Origin: Bog-756 sp963845485
GTDB taxonomy: Bacteria; Actinomycetota; Acidimicrobiia; Acidimicrobiales; RAAP-2
Direction of reading: 5' to 3'
DNA: 64,000 nucleotides
NCBI GenBank assembly: GCA_963845485.1
Contig: CAWJSI010000007.1
Location: forward strand, 53,291 to 117,290
Shown: positions 51,874 through 60,909 of the stretch, piece after piece
How the letters are laid out: each line of letters opens with the position of its first letter
Position numbering within the stretch: position 1 is the first letter of the stretch
Program-made: the position numbers and the translations under genes
The notes under the pieces: generated by a model
The model's input: the letters and a program-made list of their open reading frames with translations, nothing else
The model's database searches: none
Told to the model about the DNA's origin: nothing

Positions 51874-53517
51874 TCACGTACCCGAGGCGGTGCGGAGGCC
51901 TCCGCTGTCGGTCTCTTCGGGCACTTCGGCCACGATCCCGGCGGCCCAGCGGTAGTCGGGCTTACCGGACGGTGAGCGCACGATGGCCTCGACCACGTGG
52001 AGCTGACGGGGGACCTTGTAGCCGGCGATGGCGTCCCGGCAGTGCACCTGGATGTCCTCCAACGTCGGGTGTTTGTCCGCCCGGGGCTGGATGATGGCCG
52101 CCACCCGCTGGCCCCACCGTTCGTCGGGGGCACCCACGACGATGGCGTCGAAGACCTCGGGGTGGGAGCGGACGGCGGACTCCACCTCTTCGGGGAAGAT
52201 CTTCTCCCCACCGGAGTTGATCGAGACCGAACCCCGGCCGAGCAAGGTGATGGACCCGTCCGCCTCCACCGTGGCGAAGTCGCCGGGCATCACATAGCGG
52301 ACCCCGTCCACGTAGATGAAAACTTCGGCCGTCTTGACCGGGTCGTTGTAGTAGCCGACGGGGATATCCCCGAAGCGGGCAATCTTGCCGATGACCCCCG
52401 AGCCCGGCTCCACGACCTTCATGTCCTCGTCGAAGACCACGGTGTTGCCGAGGACCGAGACCGTGGGCCCGCTCTTCATGGCCGTGTTGTCCTTGCCCAT
52501 GGTGACCATGCCGTTGTTGCCTGACTCCGACGAGCCGATGGCGTCGATGATCATGATGTTGGGCAGGTGCTTGAAGAACTCGTCTTTCACCGGAGCCGAG
52601 AAGAGCGCGGCAGACGACGTGATGGCGTACAGGGACGAGAGGTCGTAGTCGGCGCCCGGGTCGTCCAGCGCCTCGACCAGGGGCTTACCCATGGCGTCGC
52701 CGGTGATCATGATGGAGTTGGCCCCTTCGGTCTCCACCAGCTTCCACACCTCGTGAGGGTCGAACTTGGGCACCAGGATCGTGCGGTTTCCGACGAAGCT
52801 CTGGCCCATGACCGACCACTGGGTGGCCCCGTGCATGAGGGGAGCGATGGGCAGCAGGGTGACCTGGCCGCCTTGGCCCTTGGCCACCATCTCCTCGGGT
52901 TGCTGGATCCGGGTGTTGGTGTGGGGGTCGACGCCGCCACCTAGCGCGTAAAAGACGTCCTCGTGGCGCCACACCACGCCCTTGGGCATGCCCGTCGTGC
53001 CGCCGGTGTAGAGGATGTAGTGATCGTCGTTCGACCGGGGGGCGAAGTCCCGCTCCGGGCTGCCTGCGGCCAGGGCCTCCTCGTAGGGGACGGCTCCTTC
53101 GGGGAGCGGGATGCCCGACCCGTCGTCGATGGTGACGACCAGACCGAGGTCGGGGAGTTCGGGCAGGAGTTCGGTGACCTGGGGGCCATAGGTGGACTGA
53201 TGGACGAGGGCCACGAGGTCGGCGTTGGAGAAGAGGTAGCGGAGCTCGTCTTTCACGTAGCGGTAGTTGATGTTGATCCACACCGCCCGCAGCTTGAACA
53301 CGGCCCAGGCCGTCTCGACCCACTCGACGCTGTTGAGCGAGTAGATGCCGACATGGTCGCCCGGGCCGACGCCGTGGGCGGCGAGGAAGTGGGCCAACCG
53401 GTTGGCCCGGCCCTCCATTTCGGCGAAGGTGCGCCGCTCGCCCGCGGCCACCAGGTACTCACGGTCACCGAAGGAATCGACGGCCGCTTCGAACAGATCT
53501 GCCAGGTTGAACGTCAT
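51874..53517 (-). CDS. fadD19: Steroid-24-oyl-CoA synthetase, FadD19-like
   Basis: The protein has 547 residues. MTFNLADLFEAAVDSFGDRE, NINYRYVKDELRYLFSNADL, ILYTGGTTGMPKGVVWRHED, DAIGSSESGNNGMVTMGKD and GRGSVSINSGGEKIFPEEVE match M. tuberculosis FadD19 segment by segment, as far as I recall it, including RSPSGKPDYRWA with the catalytic Lys at the end. FadD19 makes the CoA thioester of the C24 side chain of cholesterol or phytosterols. A KstR-like site overlaps the promoter. The start ATG at 53517 is leaderless or nearly so. Confidence 0.88.
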   Translation of the reverse strand: MTFNLADLFEAAVDSFGDREYLVAAGERRTFAEMEGRANRLAHFLAAHGVGPGDHVGIYSLNSVEWVETAWAVFKLRAVWININYRYVKDELRYLFSNADLVALVHQSTYGPQVTELLPELPDLGLVVTIDDGSGIPLPEGAVPYEEALAAGSPERDFAPRSNDDHYILYTGGTTGMPKGVVWRHEDVFYALGGGVDPHTNTRIQQPEEMVAKGQGGQVTLLPIAPLMHGATQWSVMGQSFVGNRTILVPKFDPHEVWKLVETEGANSIMITGDAMGKPLVEALDDPGADYDLSSLYAITSSAALFSAPVKDEFFKHLPNIMIIDAIGSSESGNNGMVTMGKDNTAMKSGPTVSVLGNTVVFDEDMKVVEPGSGVIGKIARFGDIPVGYYNDPVKTAEVFIYVDGVRYVMPGDFATVEADGSITLLGRGSVSINSGGEKIFPEEVESAVRSHPEVFDAIVVGAPDERWGQRVAAIIQPRADKHPTLEDIQVHCRDAIAGYKVPRQLHVVEAIVRSPSGKPDYRWAAGIVAEVPEETDSGGLRTASGT

Positions 53518-53528
53518 CGGCCAGTTAG

Positions 53529-53542
53529 TAGAACACGTTTCT
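53529..53542. promoter_or_regulatory. KstR-like operator at the FadD19-like gene
   Basis: Read on the minus strand, AGAAACGTGTTCTA has the AACNNGTT core and matches TNNAACNNGTTNNA at 7 of 8 fixed positions (A for the first T). It ends 11 bases before the ATG and overlaps any -10 box. Confidence 0.6.
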
Positions 53543-53619
53543 ATTCGGGCGGCAAGCAGTCGTCATCCCTGGGGATCGGCCCTCGGTCCGTGCTGTGCCG
53601 AAGGACCTCACCACCGCAC

Positions 53620-55668
53620 TCAGTCCCTGGTGTCCTTGGCGCTGAGCGTGGCCGGACGGACCGGTGGTCGGGTGGCCGGTCGGGCCGCCGGTGCCGGCTT
53701 GCCGACCACGGCGTCCGGAGCGAGCCCGAGCGCGGATCGCACCGAACGGGCCAGCCCGGGCCCGTCGAGGCCCAAGCGGGCCAGGATCCGGTCCGGCTTG
53801 TCCTGGGGGATGTAGGCGCGGGGGATGCCGAGGGAGGTGATGGGCGGGCTGGCGTGTCCGAGGCACGCCTGGCGTACCGCTTCGGCCAGGAACATGCCGG
53901 CACCGCCCTGGCGGACGCCGTCCTCGGCCGTGAGCACGGTCTCGTGGCGGGCGGCGTCGGCCACCATGACCGGGTCAGGATCCGACACCACTCGCACGTC
54001 CCACACGGTGAGCTGGATTCCTTCGGCCTCGAGCGCCCGGGCAGCCTCCTCGGCGGCGGTGACCATCTTGCCCACGGCCAGCATGCACACCGAACCGTTC
54101 CCTTCCCGCACCTTGCGGGCCGTCCGGCCCGTCCCGACCTGGCCCGGTGCCACCCAGGGGGCGGGGGTCTTCGGGAAGCGGATCATGGACGGACCGTCGA
54201 GGGTCAGGGCCTCGGCCAGCATGACCTCGACCTCCTCGGCCGACGAGGGTGCGAAGACCGTCATGCCGGGAATGGATAGTCCGAGGGCCATGTCCAGCAC
54301 CCCGTGGTGGCTCGCCCCGTCGTCCCCGGTGATGCCGGCCCGGTCGAGGACGAGGACGACGGGCAACCGGTGGAGCCCCACGTCGAGGTTGGCCTGGTCG
54401 AAGGCCCGGCTGAAGAAGGTCGAGTACACCGCCACCACCGGTCGCATGCCGGCCATGGCCATCCCTGCGGCCGCGGTCACCGCATGCTGTTCGGCGATAC
54501 CCACGTCGACGAAGCGGTCGGGGAACCTGGCCTCGAAGGGCAGCAGGCCGGTGGGTCCGGGCATGGCTGCGGTGATGGCCACGATCCGGGGGTCGGCTTC
54601 TGCGTGACGGAGGAGCGACCGGGTGAAGGCGTCGGTGAAGGTGGTCACCGGCAGCACCGCGGCCACCTCCCGGCTCTCCGCCGGAGGCACCGACCCCGTG
54701 TCGCCGGTGGTGCCTTCCTCGGGAGTGGCATCGCCCTTGACGGCAGGCTCTTCCACCGGAGCCACCGAGACCTTCACGTCGTGCAGTCGCTGCACGTCGT
54801 CCTCTTCGGCCGGGGCGTAGCCCCGTCCCTTCTGGGTCATCACGTGGACCACGATGGGCCCGGGCCACTCCGAGGCGTTGGCCAGGGCCTGTTCCACCCC
54901 GGTGATGTCGTGGCCGTCGATGGGCCCGGCGTAGCGGATACCCAGGGCCTCGAAGAAGGTGTGGGGCGTGACCACTTCCCGCAGGGCGCTGGTCAGACCG
55001 TGAACGCCGGAGTAGGCCAGGTCCCCCACCCCGGGCAGCTCCCGGATGAGGTGGCGGAGCCGCTGGCGGGCCTGGACGTAGGCCGGGTTGAGGCGGAGGT
55101 GGGTGAGGCCGAGCGAAAGCCGGGACACCGTGGGGGCGTAGGAGCGACCGTTGTCGTTGAGCACGATCACGACCGGCGTCCCGGAGTGTCCGAGGTTGTT
55201 GAGGGCCTCGTAGGCCATGCCACCGGTCAGGGCGCCGTCACCGACCACGGCCACCACCCGACGCTGGCTGCCCTGCAGCTGGAAGGCGCTGGCCAGACCG
55301 TGGGCATAACTGAGAATCGTGGAGGCGTGGCTGTTCTCTACCCAGTCGTGCTCGGACTCGGTCCGGTTGGGATAGCCGGAGAGCCCGTCGGCTTGTCGGA
55401 GTTGGGGGAAGGCATCCCGTCTTCCCGTCACCAGCTTGTGCACGTAGGCCTGGTGGCCGGTGTCCCACAACAGGACGTCGCGGGGCGAATCGAACGTTCG
55501 ATGGAGAGCGAGGGTCAGCTCCACGACGCCGAGATTGGATCCCAGGTGGCCGCCGGTGGCCGTGACCGCGTCGACGATGAACTCCCGGATCTCGCCGGAC
55601 AGCGTGGTCAACTCCTCGGGCGTGAGGGAGCGGAGGTCAGCGGGGCTGTCGATGTGTTCGAGGATCAT
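53620..55668 (-). CDS. dxs: 1-Deoxy-D-xylulose-5-phosphate synthase
   Basis: The protein has 682 residues. GGHLGSNLGVVELTLALHRT, LWDTGHQAYVHKLVTGRRDA and VVGDGALTGGMAYEALNNLG give the TPP-binding GDG...N motif; DVGIAEQHAVTAAAGMAMAG contains the catalytic Glu of the second domain, and DDGASHHGVLDMALGLSIPG is the Dxs signature. A disordered insert (VAPVEEPAVKGDATPEEGTT) lies at about 340-380, as in other actinobacterial Dxs. It condenses pyruvate and glyceraldehyde 3-phosphate, the first step of the MEP isoprenoid pathway. No other isp gene is nearby. ATG 55668 gives the natural N-terminus. Confidence 0.95.
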   Translation of the reverse strand: MILEHIDSPADLRSLTPEELTTLSGEIREFIVDAVTATGGHLGSNLGVVELTLALHRTFDSPRDVLLWDTGHQAYVHKLVTGRRDAFPQLRQADGLSGYPNRTESEHDWVENSHASTILSYAHGLASAFQLQGSQRRVVAVVGDGALTGGMAYEALNNLGHSGTPVVIVLNDNGRSYAPTVSRLSLGLTHLRLNPAYVQARQRLRHLIRELPGVGDLAYSGVHGLTSALREVVTPHTFFEALGIRYAGPIDGHDITGVEQALANASEWPGPIVVHVMTQKGRGYAPAEEDDVQRLHDVKVSVAPVEEPAVKGDATPEEGTTGDTGSVPPAESREVAAVLPVTTFTDAFTRSLLRHAEADPRIVAITAAMPGPTGLLPFEARFPDRFVDVGIAEQHAVTAAAGMAMAGMRPVVAVYSTFFSRAFDQANLDVGLHRLPVVLVLDRAGITGDDGASHHGVLDMALGLSIPGMTVFAPSSAEEVEVMLAEALTLDGPSMIRFPKTPAPWVAPGQVGTGRTARKVREGNGSVCMLAVGKMVTAAEEAARALEAEGIQLTVWDVRVVSDPDPVMVADAARHETVLTAEDGVRQGGAGMFLAEAVRQACLGHASPPITSLGIPRAYIPQDKPDRILARLGLDGPGLARSVRSALGLAPDAVVGKPAPAARPATRPPVRPATLSAKDTRD

Positions 55669-55910
55669 GGGCGCGTAATGGTTCCTTTCCGACGAGGCTA
55701 CCAGCGAGTGGACCCAGCCTGGCTGTCCGTCGAGACGGCCAGGACCGGACGGGAGGAGCCGACTGGGGTCGAGCGGGAGATCCTCGACTCGTTCTCCAAT
55801 TCGGATCAGACTGGGTCGGGTGGGCGAACGGCCCCACGGATGACGTAGATCGGGAATGGTCGCCACCGTGCCGCGGTATGGCCGACGTTTCCGTCTCAGG
55901 AGGAGTGACG

Positions 55911-56666
55911 ATGCAAGCTGAGATCAAGGGTTCGACCATGCCGTTGCTCGAGGTCATCCTCGAGAACGGGGAGTCGCTCATCTCCACGCACGGGGAGCTC
56001 TCGTGGATGTCAGCCAACGTCCAGTTGACCCAGACGACGTCGACCGGGGGCCAGAAGGGGTTGATGAGCGGTTTGAAGCGGGCTGTCGGTGGGGGAGGGC
56101 TCTTCCTCACCAAGTACGAGGCCCAGGGAGGCCAGGGCATGCTGGCCTTCGCGGCCAAGCTCCCCGGAAGGATCTTCGAGATCGGGATCGGGCCCGGACA
56201 GGGCTACCTCGTCCACCGCCATGGCTGGGTGTGCGGCACCGACGGCGTGGTGCCGACCATCGGCATGCAGCAGTCGTTCCGCGGCGGTCTCTACGGCGGT
56301 GACGGCTTCATCCTCCAGCGCCTCGAGGGCCAGGGCCGGGCGTGGATCGAACTCTCCGGGGAGATCACCACCTACGAACTGGTGGACGGGCAGTCCCTCC
56401 TGGTCCACCCGGGTCACGTCGGCCTGTTCGAGGACATGGTCAAGTTCAGCATCACCCGGCTCCCGGGCATCAGGAACAAGGCCTTCGGCGGTGACGGCTT
56501 CCATCTGGTCTCGTTGACCGGACCGGGCCGGGTATGGCTGCAGAGCATGCCGGTCGCCGTGCTGGCCCAGGCCATCGAGCCCTACCTGGACCACGACGGG
56601 CACCATGAGGCCGTCGATGCCGGTGTGGGCGGGGTACTCGGTGGGATCATCGGCAAGAACCTCTGA
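55911..56666 (+). CDS. AIM24 family protein
   Basis: The protein has 251 residues. MQAEIKGSTMPLLEVILENG and ISTHGELSWMSANVQLTQTT begin a beta-rich AIM24 fold; RAVGGGGLFLTKYEAQGGQG, GGLYGGDGFILQRLEGQGRA and RNKAFGGDGFHLVSLTGPGR are the GGDGF repeats of the family. AIM24-like bacterial proteins have no proven function; the fold resembles a tryptophan RNA-binding attenuator protein (TRAP)-like beta structure. ATG 55911 has AGGAGG seven bases upstream. It is transcribed away from dxs. Confidence 0.9.
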   Translation: MQAEIKGSTMPLLEVILENGESLISTHGELSWMSANVQLTQTTSTGGQKGLMSGLKRAVGGGGLFLTKYEAQGGQGMLAFAAKLPGRIFEIGIGPGQGYLVHRHGWVCGTDGVVPTIGMQQSFRGGLYGGDGFILQRLEGQGRAWIELSGEITTYELVDGQSLLVHPGHVGLFEDMVKFSITRLPGIRNKAFGGDGFHLVSLTGPGRVWLQSMPVAVLAQAIEPYLDHDGHHEAVDAGVGGVLGGIIGKNL

Positions 56667-56743
56667 TCCCACCGGTCCGCTCCGGTCGGCGTGCCGGAGC
56701 TCATCGGCCTGGACTTGGTCCGTCCCCCGGGTCCGTCCCCCGG

Positions 56744-56760
56744 CCTGACGGACCGTCAGG
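56744..56760. promoter_or_regulatory. TetR-type palindrome CCTGACGG-A-CCGTCAGG
   Basis: Eight-base arms are perfectly symmetric around one A. TAGTTT, a plausible -10 box, follows at once at 56761-56766. TGACGGNCCGTCA palindromes are typical TetR-family operators in actinobacteria. It stands 82 bases before the DUF7064-like gene. Confidence 0.55.
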
Positions 56761-56841
56761 TAGTTTCGGTCCCTGCCGGTCGCCGATCGGCCGAGGAGTT
56801 CATCACCGTGGCCGGGGGAGGCCACAGGAGGGGAGGCAGGT

Positions 56842-57807
56842 GTGGTCGGTCATCGCGACGACGAGTTCCACCCGTCGGACCCGTCGGATCCGTTCTGGAC
56901 CGAGACCTGTTGGTTCACCTTCACGGTGCCCGAGCGCCGGCTCTCGGGCCAGTTCTATCCCTTCTTCCGCCCCAATCAAGGCGTCCTCTCCGCCGGGGCC
57001 TTCTTCTGGGACGACACCGGGGCCACGCCGGCCGACAGCTTGCACGCCCGGCACTTCTGGCATCTCCCCATTCCCGACGAGCCGCTGTCGGACATTCACC
57101 TGCCCAACGGCATCGCCTACCGGTGTATCGAACCGCTCAGCCGCTACGAGCTCACCTACCGGGATCCCGACAGCGGCGCCGATGAGGTCGACGGCGTTCG
57201 CGCCGACCTCACCTTCACCTCCATCGCCCGGCCCAACTACCTCGGGGAGTCCCATCTCGACCAACCTGGCCGCTATGAGGGAACCATCGTCCTCGACGGC
57301 GAGGAGTTCGCCGTCGACTCCTATGGGTTCCGTGACCGCTCGTGGGGGCCTCGCTCCCAGTTCGGGCGCGGTATCCACGGAACGCCGGCACGCTGCGGGG
57401 GCTACAGCTACGCCACCGCATCCGATCGTGACGCCTTCCATGCCATCACGATGGACTTCAGCGGGGAGTTCGGATCGGGCAGTATGGCCATCCACGGCTA
57501 TCTACTGCGTGACGGGGAGTGGGCTGGCGTCACGCAGGGGAGCCGCCAGGTACTCGAGCGTGATCCGGACACCGCCTATCCGACCGCCATCGCCCTCGAC
57601 CTCGTTGACGAGCTGGGTCGGACGCTTCACGCCGAGGGCCGATGCCTCAACGGGCTCGGGCTCTTTTTGAATCCCAACCTGTACTCGGTCAACTGCCTGA
57701 CCGAGTGGAGCTTCGACGGCGGCACCGCCTTCGGCGAGGACCACGACAACTGGAGTGCCACTGGCATCCGGGACTTCCTCCGCTCCCGACCGGTCACGTC
57801 ACCGTGA
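56842..57807 (+). CDS. Lipocalin/CrtC-like protein (DUF7064/7065 type)
   Basis: The protein has 321 residues and is beta-rich throughout, with no signal peptide. ETCWFTFTVPERRLSGQFYP, HFWHLPIPDEPLSDIHLPNG and AVDSYGFRDRSWGPRSQFGR are recognisable segments; the RDRSWGPR motif is that of the hydroxyneurosporene-synthase/CrtC-like fold. Genes of this type frequently stand beside an APH-family phosphotransferase, as here, often near lipid or steroid catabolism genes. The enzymatic activity is unknown. GTG 56842 has AGGAGGGGAGG upstream. Confidence 0.75.
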   Translation: MVGHRDDEFHPSDPSDPFWTETCWFTFTVPERRLSGQFYPFFRPNQGVLSAGAFFWDDTGATPADSLHARHFWHLPIPDEPLSDIHLPNGIAYRCIEPLSRYELTYRDPDSGADEVDGVRADLTFTSIARPNYLGESHLDQPGRYEGTIVLDGEEFAVDSYGFRDRSWGPRSQFGRGIHGTPARCGGYSYATASDRDAFHAITMDFSGEFGSGSMAIHGYLLRDGEWAGVTQGSRQVLERDPDTAYPTAIALDLVDELGRTLHAEGRCLNGLGLFLNPNLYSVNCLTEWSFDGGTAFGEDHDNWSATGIRDFLRSRPVTSP

Positions 57808-57904
57808 CCCGACCCCTCCCGATGCGCCGGCTCTCTCGAACGCCCCCACGTGTTCGACCAACACGACCTATCCGACCGAACCAACCTACCGAGGTGGACC
57901 ACCC

Positions 57905-59032
57905 ATGACCATGACCGATGGCCCGAGCAGCGAGCGCCCCACGACATCGACCCGCGACTACGAGGAGCTGCGGGTCCAACTGGAGTCGTGGCTCCGAGAA
58001 CGGGTGCCGGGGTCGACCGTCTCCGAGCTGATCGTGCCCGAGTCGAACGGTATGTCCTCTGAGACCGTCCTCTTCGATCTGGCCGTGCCCGGGGAGACCG
58101 ATCCCCGACGGCTGGTGGCTCGTATCGCCCCGGACCCGGCTGCCGATCCGGTCTTCCAGACCTACGACATGGAGCGCCAGTTCCTGACCATGCAGATGGT
58201 GGCCGAGCACACCGAGGTGCCGGTACCGACGGTGCTGTGGCTCGAGAACGGCACCGACGTCATCGGCGTGCCGTTCTTCGTCATGGAGCGGGTGGACGGC
58301 ATCGTGCCGCCCGACGTCCTTCCCTATACCTTCGGGGACAACTGGTTCTTCGAAGCCGAGCTGGCCGACCAGCAGCGCCTCGAGCGGTCGGCGGTCCAGG
58401 CGCTCGCCGCCCTGCACGAGCTCACCGTGGAGGGTCCCGCCGCCTTCCTCGCCGGACCCGACGACGGGAAGAGCCCGCTGCGCCACCATGTCGAAGAGAT
58501 GCGGTCGTACTACGACTGGGTGGCCGCCGACGGAGTGAGCTCCCCACTCATCGAGCGCGGCTTCGAGTGGCTGGAGGAGCACTGGCCCGGCAACGAGGAC
58601 GATGCCGTGTTCAGCTGGGGTGACGCCCGGGTGGGCAACATGATGTTCCAGGACTTCGAGCCGGTGGCCGTGCTCGACTGGGAGATGGCCTCGATCGGTC
58701 CTCGGGAGATCGATCTCGGGTGGATGATCTACATCCACCGCTTCTTCCAGGACCTGGTCGAAGACCTCGGACTCCCGGGCATGCCCCACATCCTCACCCG
58801 CGACACCGTGGCCGAGCTCTACCGGTCGTACACGGGGTATGAGGCCCAGGATCTCGACTTCTACACCGCCTATGCCGCCTTGCGCCACGGCATCGTGATG
58901 TTCCGGATCACCCGTCGGTCGATCCGCTTTGGGGAGGCCGAGATGCCCGAGGACCCCGACCACGCCATCCTCCACCACGCCCACCTGGCCCGCATGATCG
59001 AAGGCGTCTACTGGGATGAGGTCAAGTCCTGA
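57905..59032 (+). CDS. Aminoglycoside phosphotransferase-family protein
   Basis: The protein has 375 residues. RRLVARIAPDPAADPVFQTY with the ATP-binding region, VFSWGDARVGNMMFQDFEPV as the catalytic loop (GDARVGN) and VLDWEMASIGPREIDLGWMI as the DFG-equivalent segment show a complete kinase-like fold. This long form is the one annotated as 'phosphotransferase family' in steroid or fatty acid gene clusters, where the substrate is unknown. It is separated from the DUF7064-like gene by 97 bases that contain CGTGTT-n5-AACACG (57849-57865). Both genes probably respond to the TetR-type operator. Confidence 0.85.
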   Translation: MTMTDGPSSERPTTSTRDYEELRVQLESWLRERVPGSTVSELIVPESNGMSSETVLFDLAVPGETDPRRLVARIAPDPAADPVFQTYDMERQFLTMQMVAEHTEVPVPTVLWLENGTDVIGVPFFVMERVDGIVPPDVLPYTFGDNWFFEAELADQQRLERSAVQALAALHELTVEGPAAFLAGPDDGKSPLRHHVEEMRSYYDWVAADGVSSPLIERGFEWLEEHWPGNEDDAVFSWGDARVGNMMFQDFEPVAVLDWEMASIGPREIDLGWMIYIHRFFQDLVEDLGLPGMPHILTRDTVAELYRSYTGYEAQDLDFYTAYAALRHGIVMFRITRRSIRFGEAEMPEDPDHAILHHAHLARMIEGVYWDEVKS

Positions 59033-59070
59033 CCGATCGCTGCGGCCGACGCCGGACCGGGCGAGATCGG
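59033..59070. terminator. Hairpin between convergent genes
   Basis: CCGATC (59033-59038) pairs with GATCGG (59065-59070), with a GC-rich 26-base loop that can itself fold. It fills the 39-base gap between the phosphotransferase and thioesterase stops, so it may end transcription from both sides. Confidence 0.4.
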
Positions 59071-59071
59071 C

Positions 59072-59485
59072 TCAGCGGACGTTGGCCAGAAAGGCGTCTC
59101 GGTCCACCACCACCCGGATGAGCTTGCCCGCGGCCACGAGCCCGGCGCTCTCGGACACCGAGAGGGTGAATACAAGTCGACGCCCCTCGATCCGGTCGAG
59201 GGTGGCCTCGGCCCACACCGTCCCGCCCACCCCCACCGGCACCAGGTGGTCGAACTGGAGGCGCTTGGCCACCGAGGTGTAGTTGCCGGGGAGCTCCCCT
59301 TCGATGGCCTTGCAGCTGGCCTCTTCGCACAGGGCCACCAGTCGGGGAGTGGCGAGTACGGGAACCGTCCCCGATCGGAAGGCCTCGGCGGTGTCGTCCG
59401 TGGTGACCTTGAGTTCGATTCGGGCCGACAGACCGGTACGGGGAGCCACGCCGGTACGATACGTGACACAGAAGGCATCGGCCAC
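59072..59485 (-). CDS. Fluoroacetyl-CoA thioesterase-like (FlK-type hot-dog) protein
   Basis: The protein has 137 residues. TVPVLATPRLVALCEEASCK and GNYTSVAKRLQFDHLVPVGV are the hot-dog helix and following strand; the PxxVATPRLxxxxExAS pattern with H in FDHL corresponds to FlK-type thioesterases. In most relatives the substrate is an ordinary acyl-CoA and not fluoroacetyl-CoA. The GTG at 59485 begins VADAFCVTYRTG. It is divergent from tldD across 32 bases. Confidence 0.75.
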   Translation of the reverse strand: MADAFCVTYRTGVAPRTGLSARIELKVTTDDTAEAFRSGTVPVLATPRLVALCEEASCKAIEGELPGNYTSVAKRLQFDHLVPVGVGGTVWAEATLDRIEGRRLVFTLSVSESAGLVAAGKLIRVVVDRDAFLANVR

Positions 59486-59517
59486 CTAGCGCCGAGCGGT
59501 GTTGCGAGGAGGCTGTG

Positions 59518-60909
59518 GTGATCGAATCCCCTGTACTCGAGCGGGTGCTCGGCGAGGCCCTGCGTCACGGCGGTGATTTCGCCGAGGTGTTCGCCGAGGA
59601 CCGGTCGACCTCGTCGGCCCTGCTCGACGACGGCCGGGTGGAGGAGCTGTCCTCCGGACGCGAGCGGGGTGCGGGTATCCGGGTGGTCTCGGGTGAGACC
59701 ACCGGGTTCGCCCATACCGCCGACCTCTCCGAGGCCGGCCTGTTGAAGGCGGCCGAGGCCGCCTCGGCCGTGGCCCGCGGTGGCGGGGGAGGCACGGCCA
59801 CCGCCAGCGTCGGACCCTTGCGTGCTGGATCCGGGGCCGACGATTCCTCGGCTTCCCTCACGCTGGCGTCCAAGGGTGACACCCTTGAGCTGTTGCGCCG
59901 GGCCGACGAGGCGGCCCGATCGGCTGACGGGGCCATCACCCAGGTGCAGGCCGGTTGTGGAGGCTCTCGGCGCCGGGTCCTGATCGCCAACTCGGAGGGT
60001 CTCTACGCTACCGACGAGCAGGCCCGCACCCGGTTCTCCGTCTCCTGTGTGGCCTCGGGCGACACCGGCCTCCAGACCGGGTTCGAATCGGCGGCCCGCA
60101 CACTCGGGTTCGAGCTCTTCGACGAGGTCTCCGTGGAGGAGCTGGCCCATCTGGCGGCCAACCGGGCGCTGTCCAAGCTGTCGGCCCGCCCGGCCCCCTC
60201 CGGCGAGCTGCCCGTGGTCTTGGCCGGCGGTAGCGGTGGCATCCTGTTCCATGAGGCCTGCGGCCACGGCCTCGAGGCCGACCACATCGTCAAAGACGCC
60301 TCGGTCTACACCGGCATGGTCGGCCAGCAGGTGGCCAGCCCGTTGGTAACACTGGTCGACGACGGCACGGTGGGTTCGGAGTGGGGCACGTTCCACGTGG
60401 ACGACGAGGGTCGGCCGGCCCAGCGGAACGTCCTCATCGACCAGGGCATCCTGACCGACTACCTGTGGGACTACCTCCGGGCCCGGAAGGAGGGCAGGGC
60501 CTCGTCGGGGAACGGCCGGCGCCAGACCTACCAGCACCTGCCCATGGTGCGGATGACCAACACCTTCCTCCTCCCCGGCACCGAGGACGCCGACGAAATC
60601 GTGGCCCAGACGCCGAAGGGCGTCTACGTGGCCAAGCTGGGTGGTGGTCAGGTGAACACCACGACCGGTGACTTCGTGTTCGGTACCACCGAGGCCTACC
60701 TCATCGAGGGGGGCAAGATCACCGAACCACTTCGTGATGCCAACCTCATCGGCAACGGTCCCGAGATCCTCAAGCGGATCGACGCGGTGGCCACCGACTT
60801 CGCCATGACCCCGGGCACCTGTGGCAAGGACGGCCAGAGTGTGCCGGTGGGGTGCGGTCAGGCCACCATGCGGCTCACCGGGGTGACCATCGGAGGAACG
60901 GCCGAATGA
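59518..60909 (+). CDS. tldD: TldD-like metalloprotease subunit
   Basis: The protein has 463 residues. GGILFHEACGHGLEADHIVK is the HExxxH zinc site, followed by the conserved VDDEGRPAQRNVLIDQGILT DYLWD segment and the C-terminal RDANLIGNGPEILKRIDAVA. TldD forms a heterodimer with TldE in which only TldD carries the metal; the complex cleaves small or unfolded peptides and has been linked to maturation of peptide products such as microcin B17. GTG 59518 is preferred to GTG 59515 because AGGAGG (59507-59512) is then five bases away. Confidence 0.93.
   Translation: MIESPVLERVLGEALRHGGDFAEVFAEDRSTSSALLDDGRVEELSSGRERGAGIRVVSGETTGFAHTADLSEAGLLKAAEAASAVARGGGGGTATASVGPLRAGSGADDSSASLTLASKGDTLELLRRADEAARSADGAITQVQAGCGGSRRRVLIANSEGLYATDEQARTRFSVSCVASGDTGLQTGFESAARTLGFELFDEVSVEELAHLAANRALSKLSARPAPSGELPVVLAGGSGGILFHEACGHGLEADHIVKDASVYTGMVGQQVASPLVTLVDDGTVGSEWGTFHVDDEGRPAQRNVLIDQGILTDYLWDYLRARKEGRASSGNGRRQTYQHLPMVRMTNTFLLPGTEDADEIVAQTPKGVYVAKLGGGQVNTTTGDFVFGTTEAYLIEGGKITEPLRDANLIGNGPEILKRIDAVATDFAMTPGTCGKDGQSVPVGCGQATMRLTGVTIGGTAE

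Noticed and set aside
54304..55848. 514-codon plus-strand frame opposite dxs
   Set aside because: It is a shadow of dxs with His/Gly/Val-rich low-information sequence.
57849..57865. CGTGTT-n5-AACACG as a further KstR site
   Set aside because: The half-sites are oriented as GTT...AAC with 5 bases between them, unlike AACNNGTT, so it is not the same motif.
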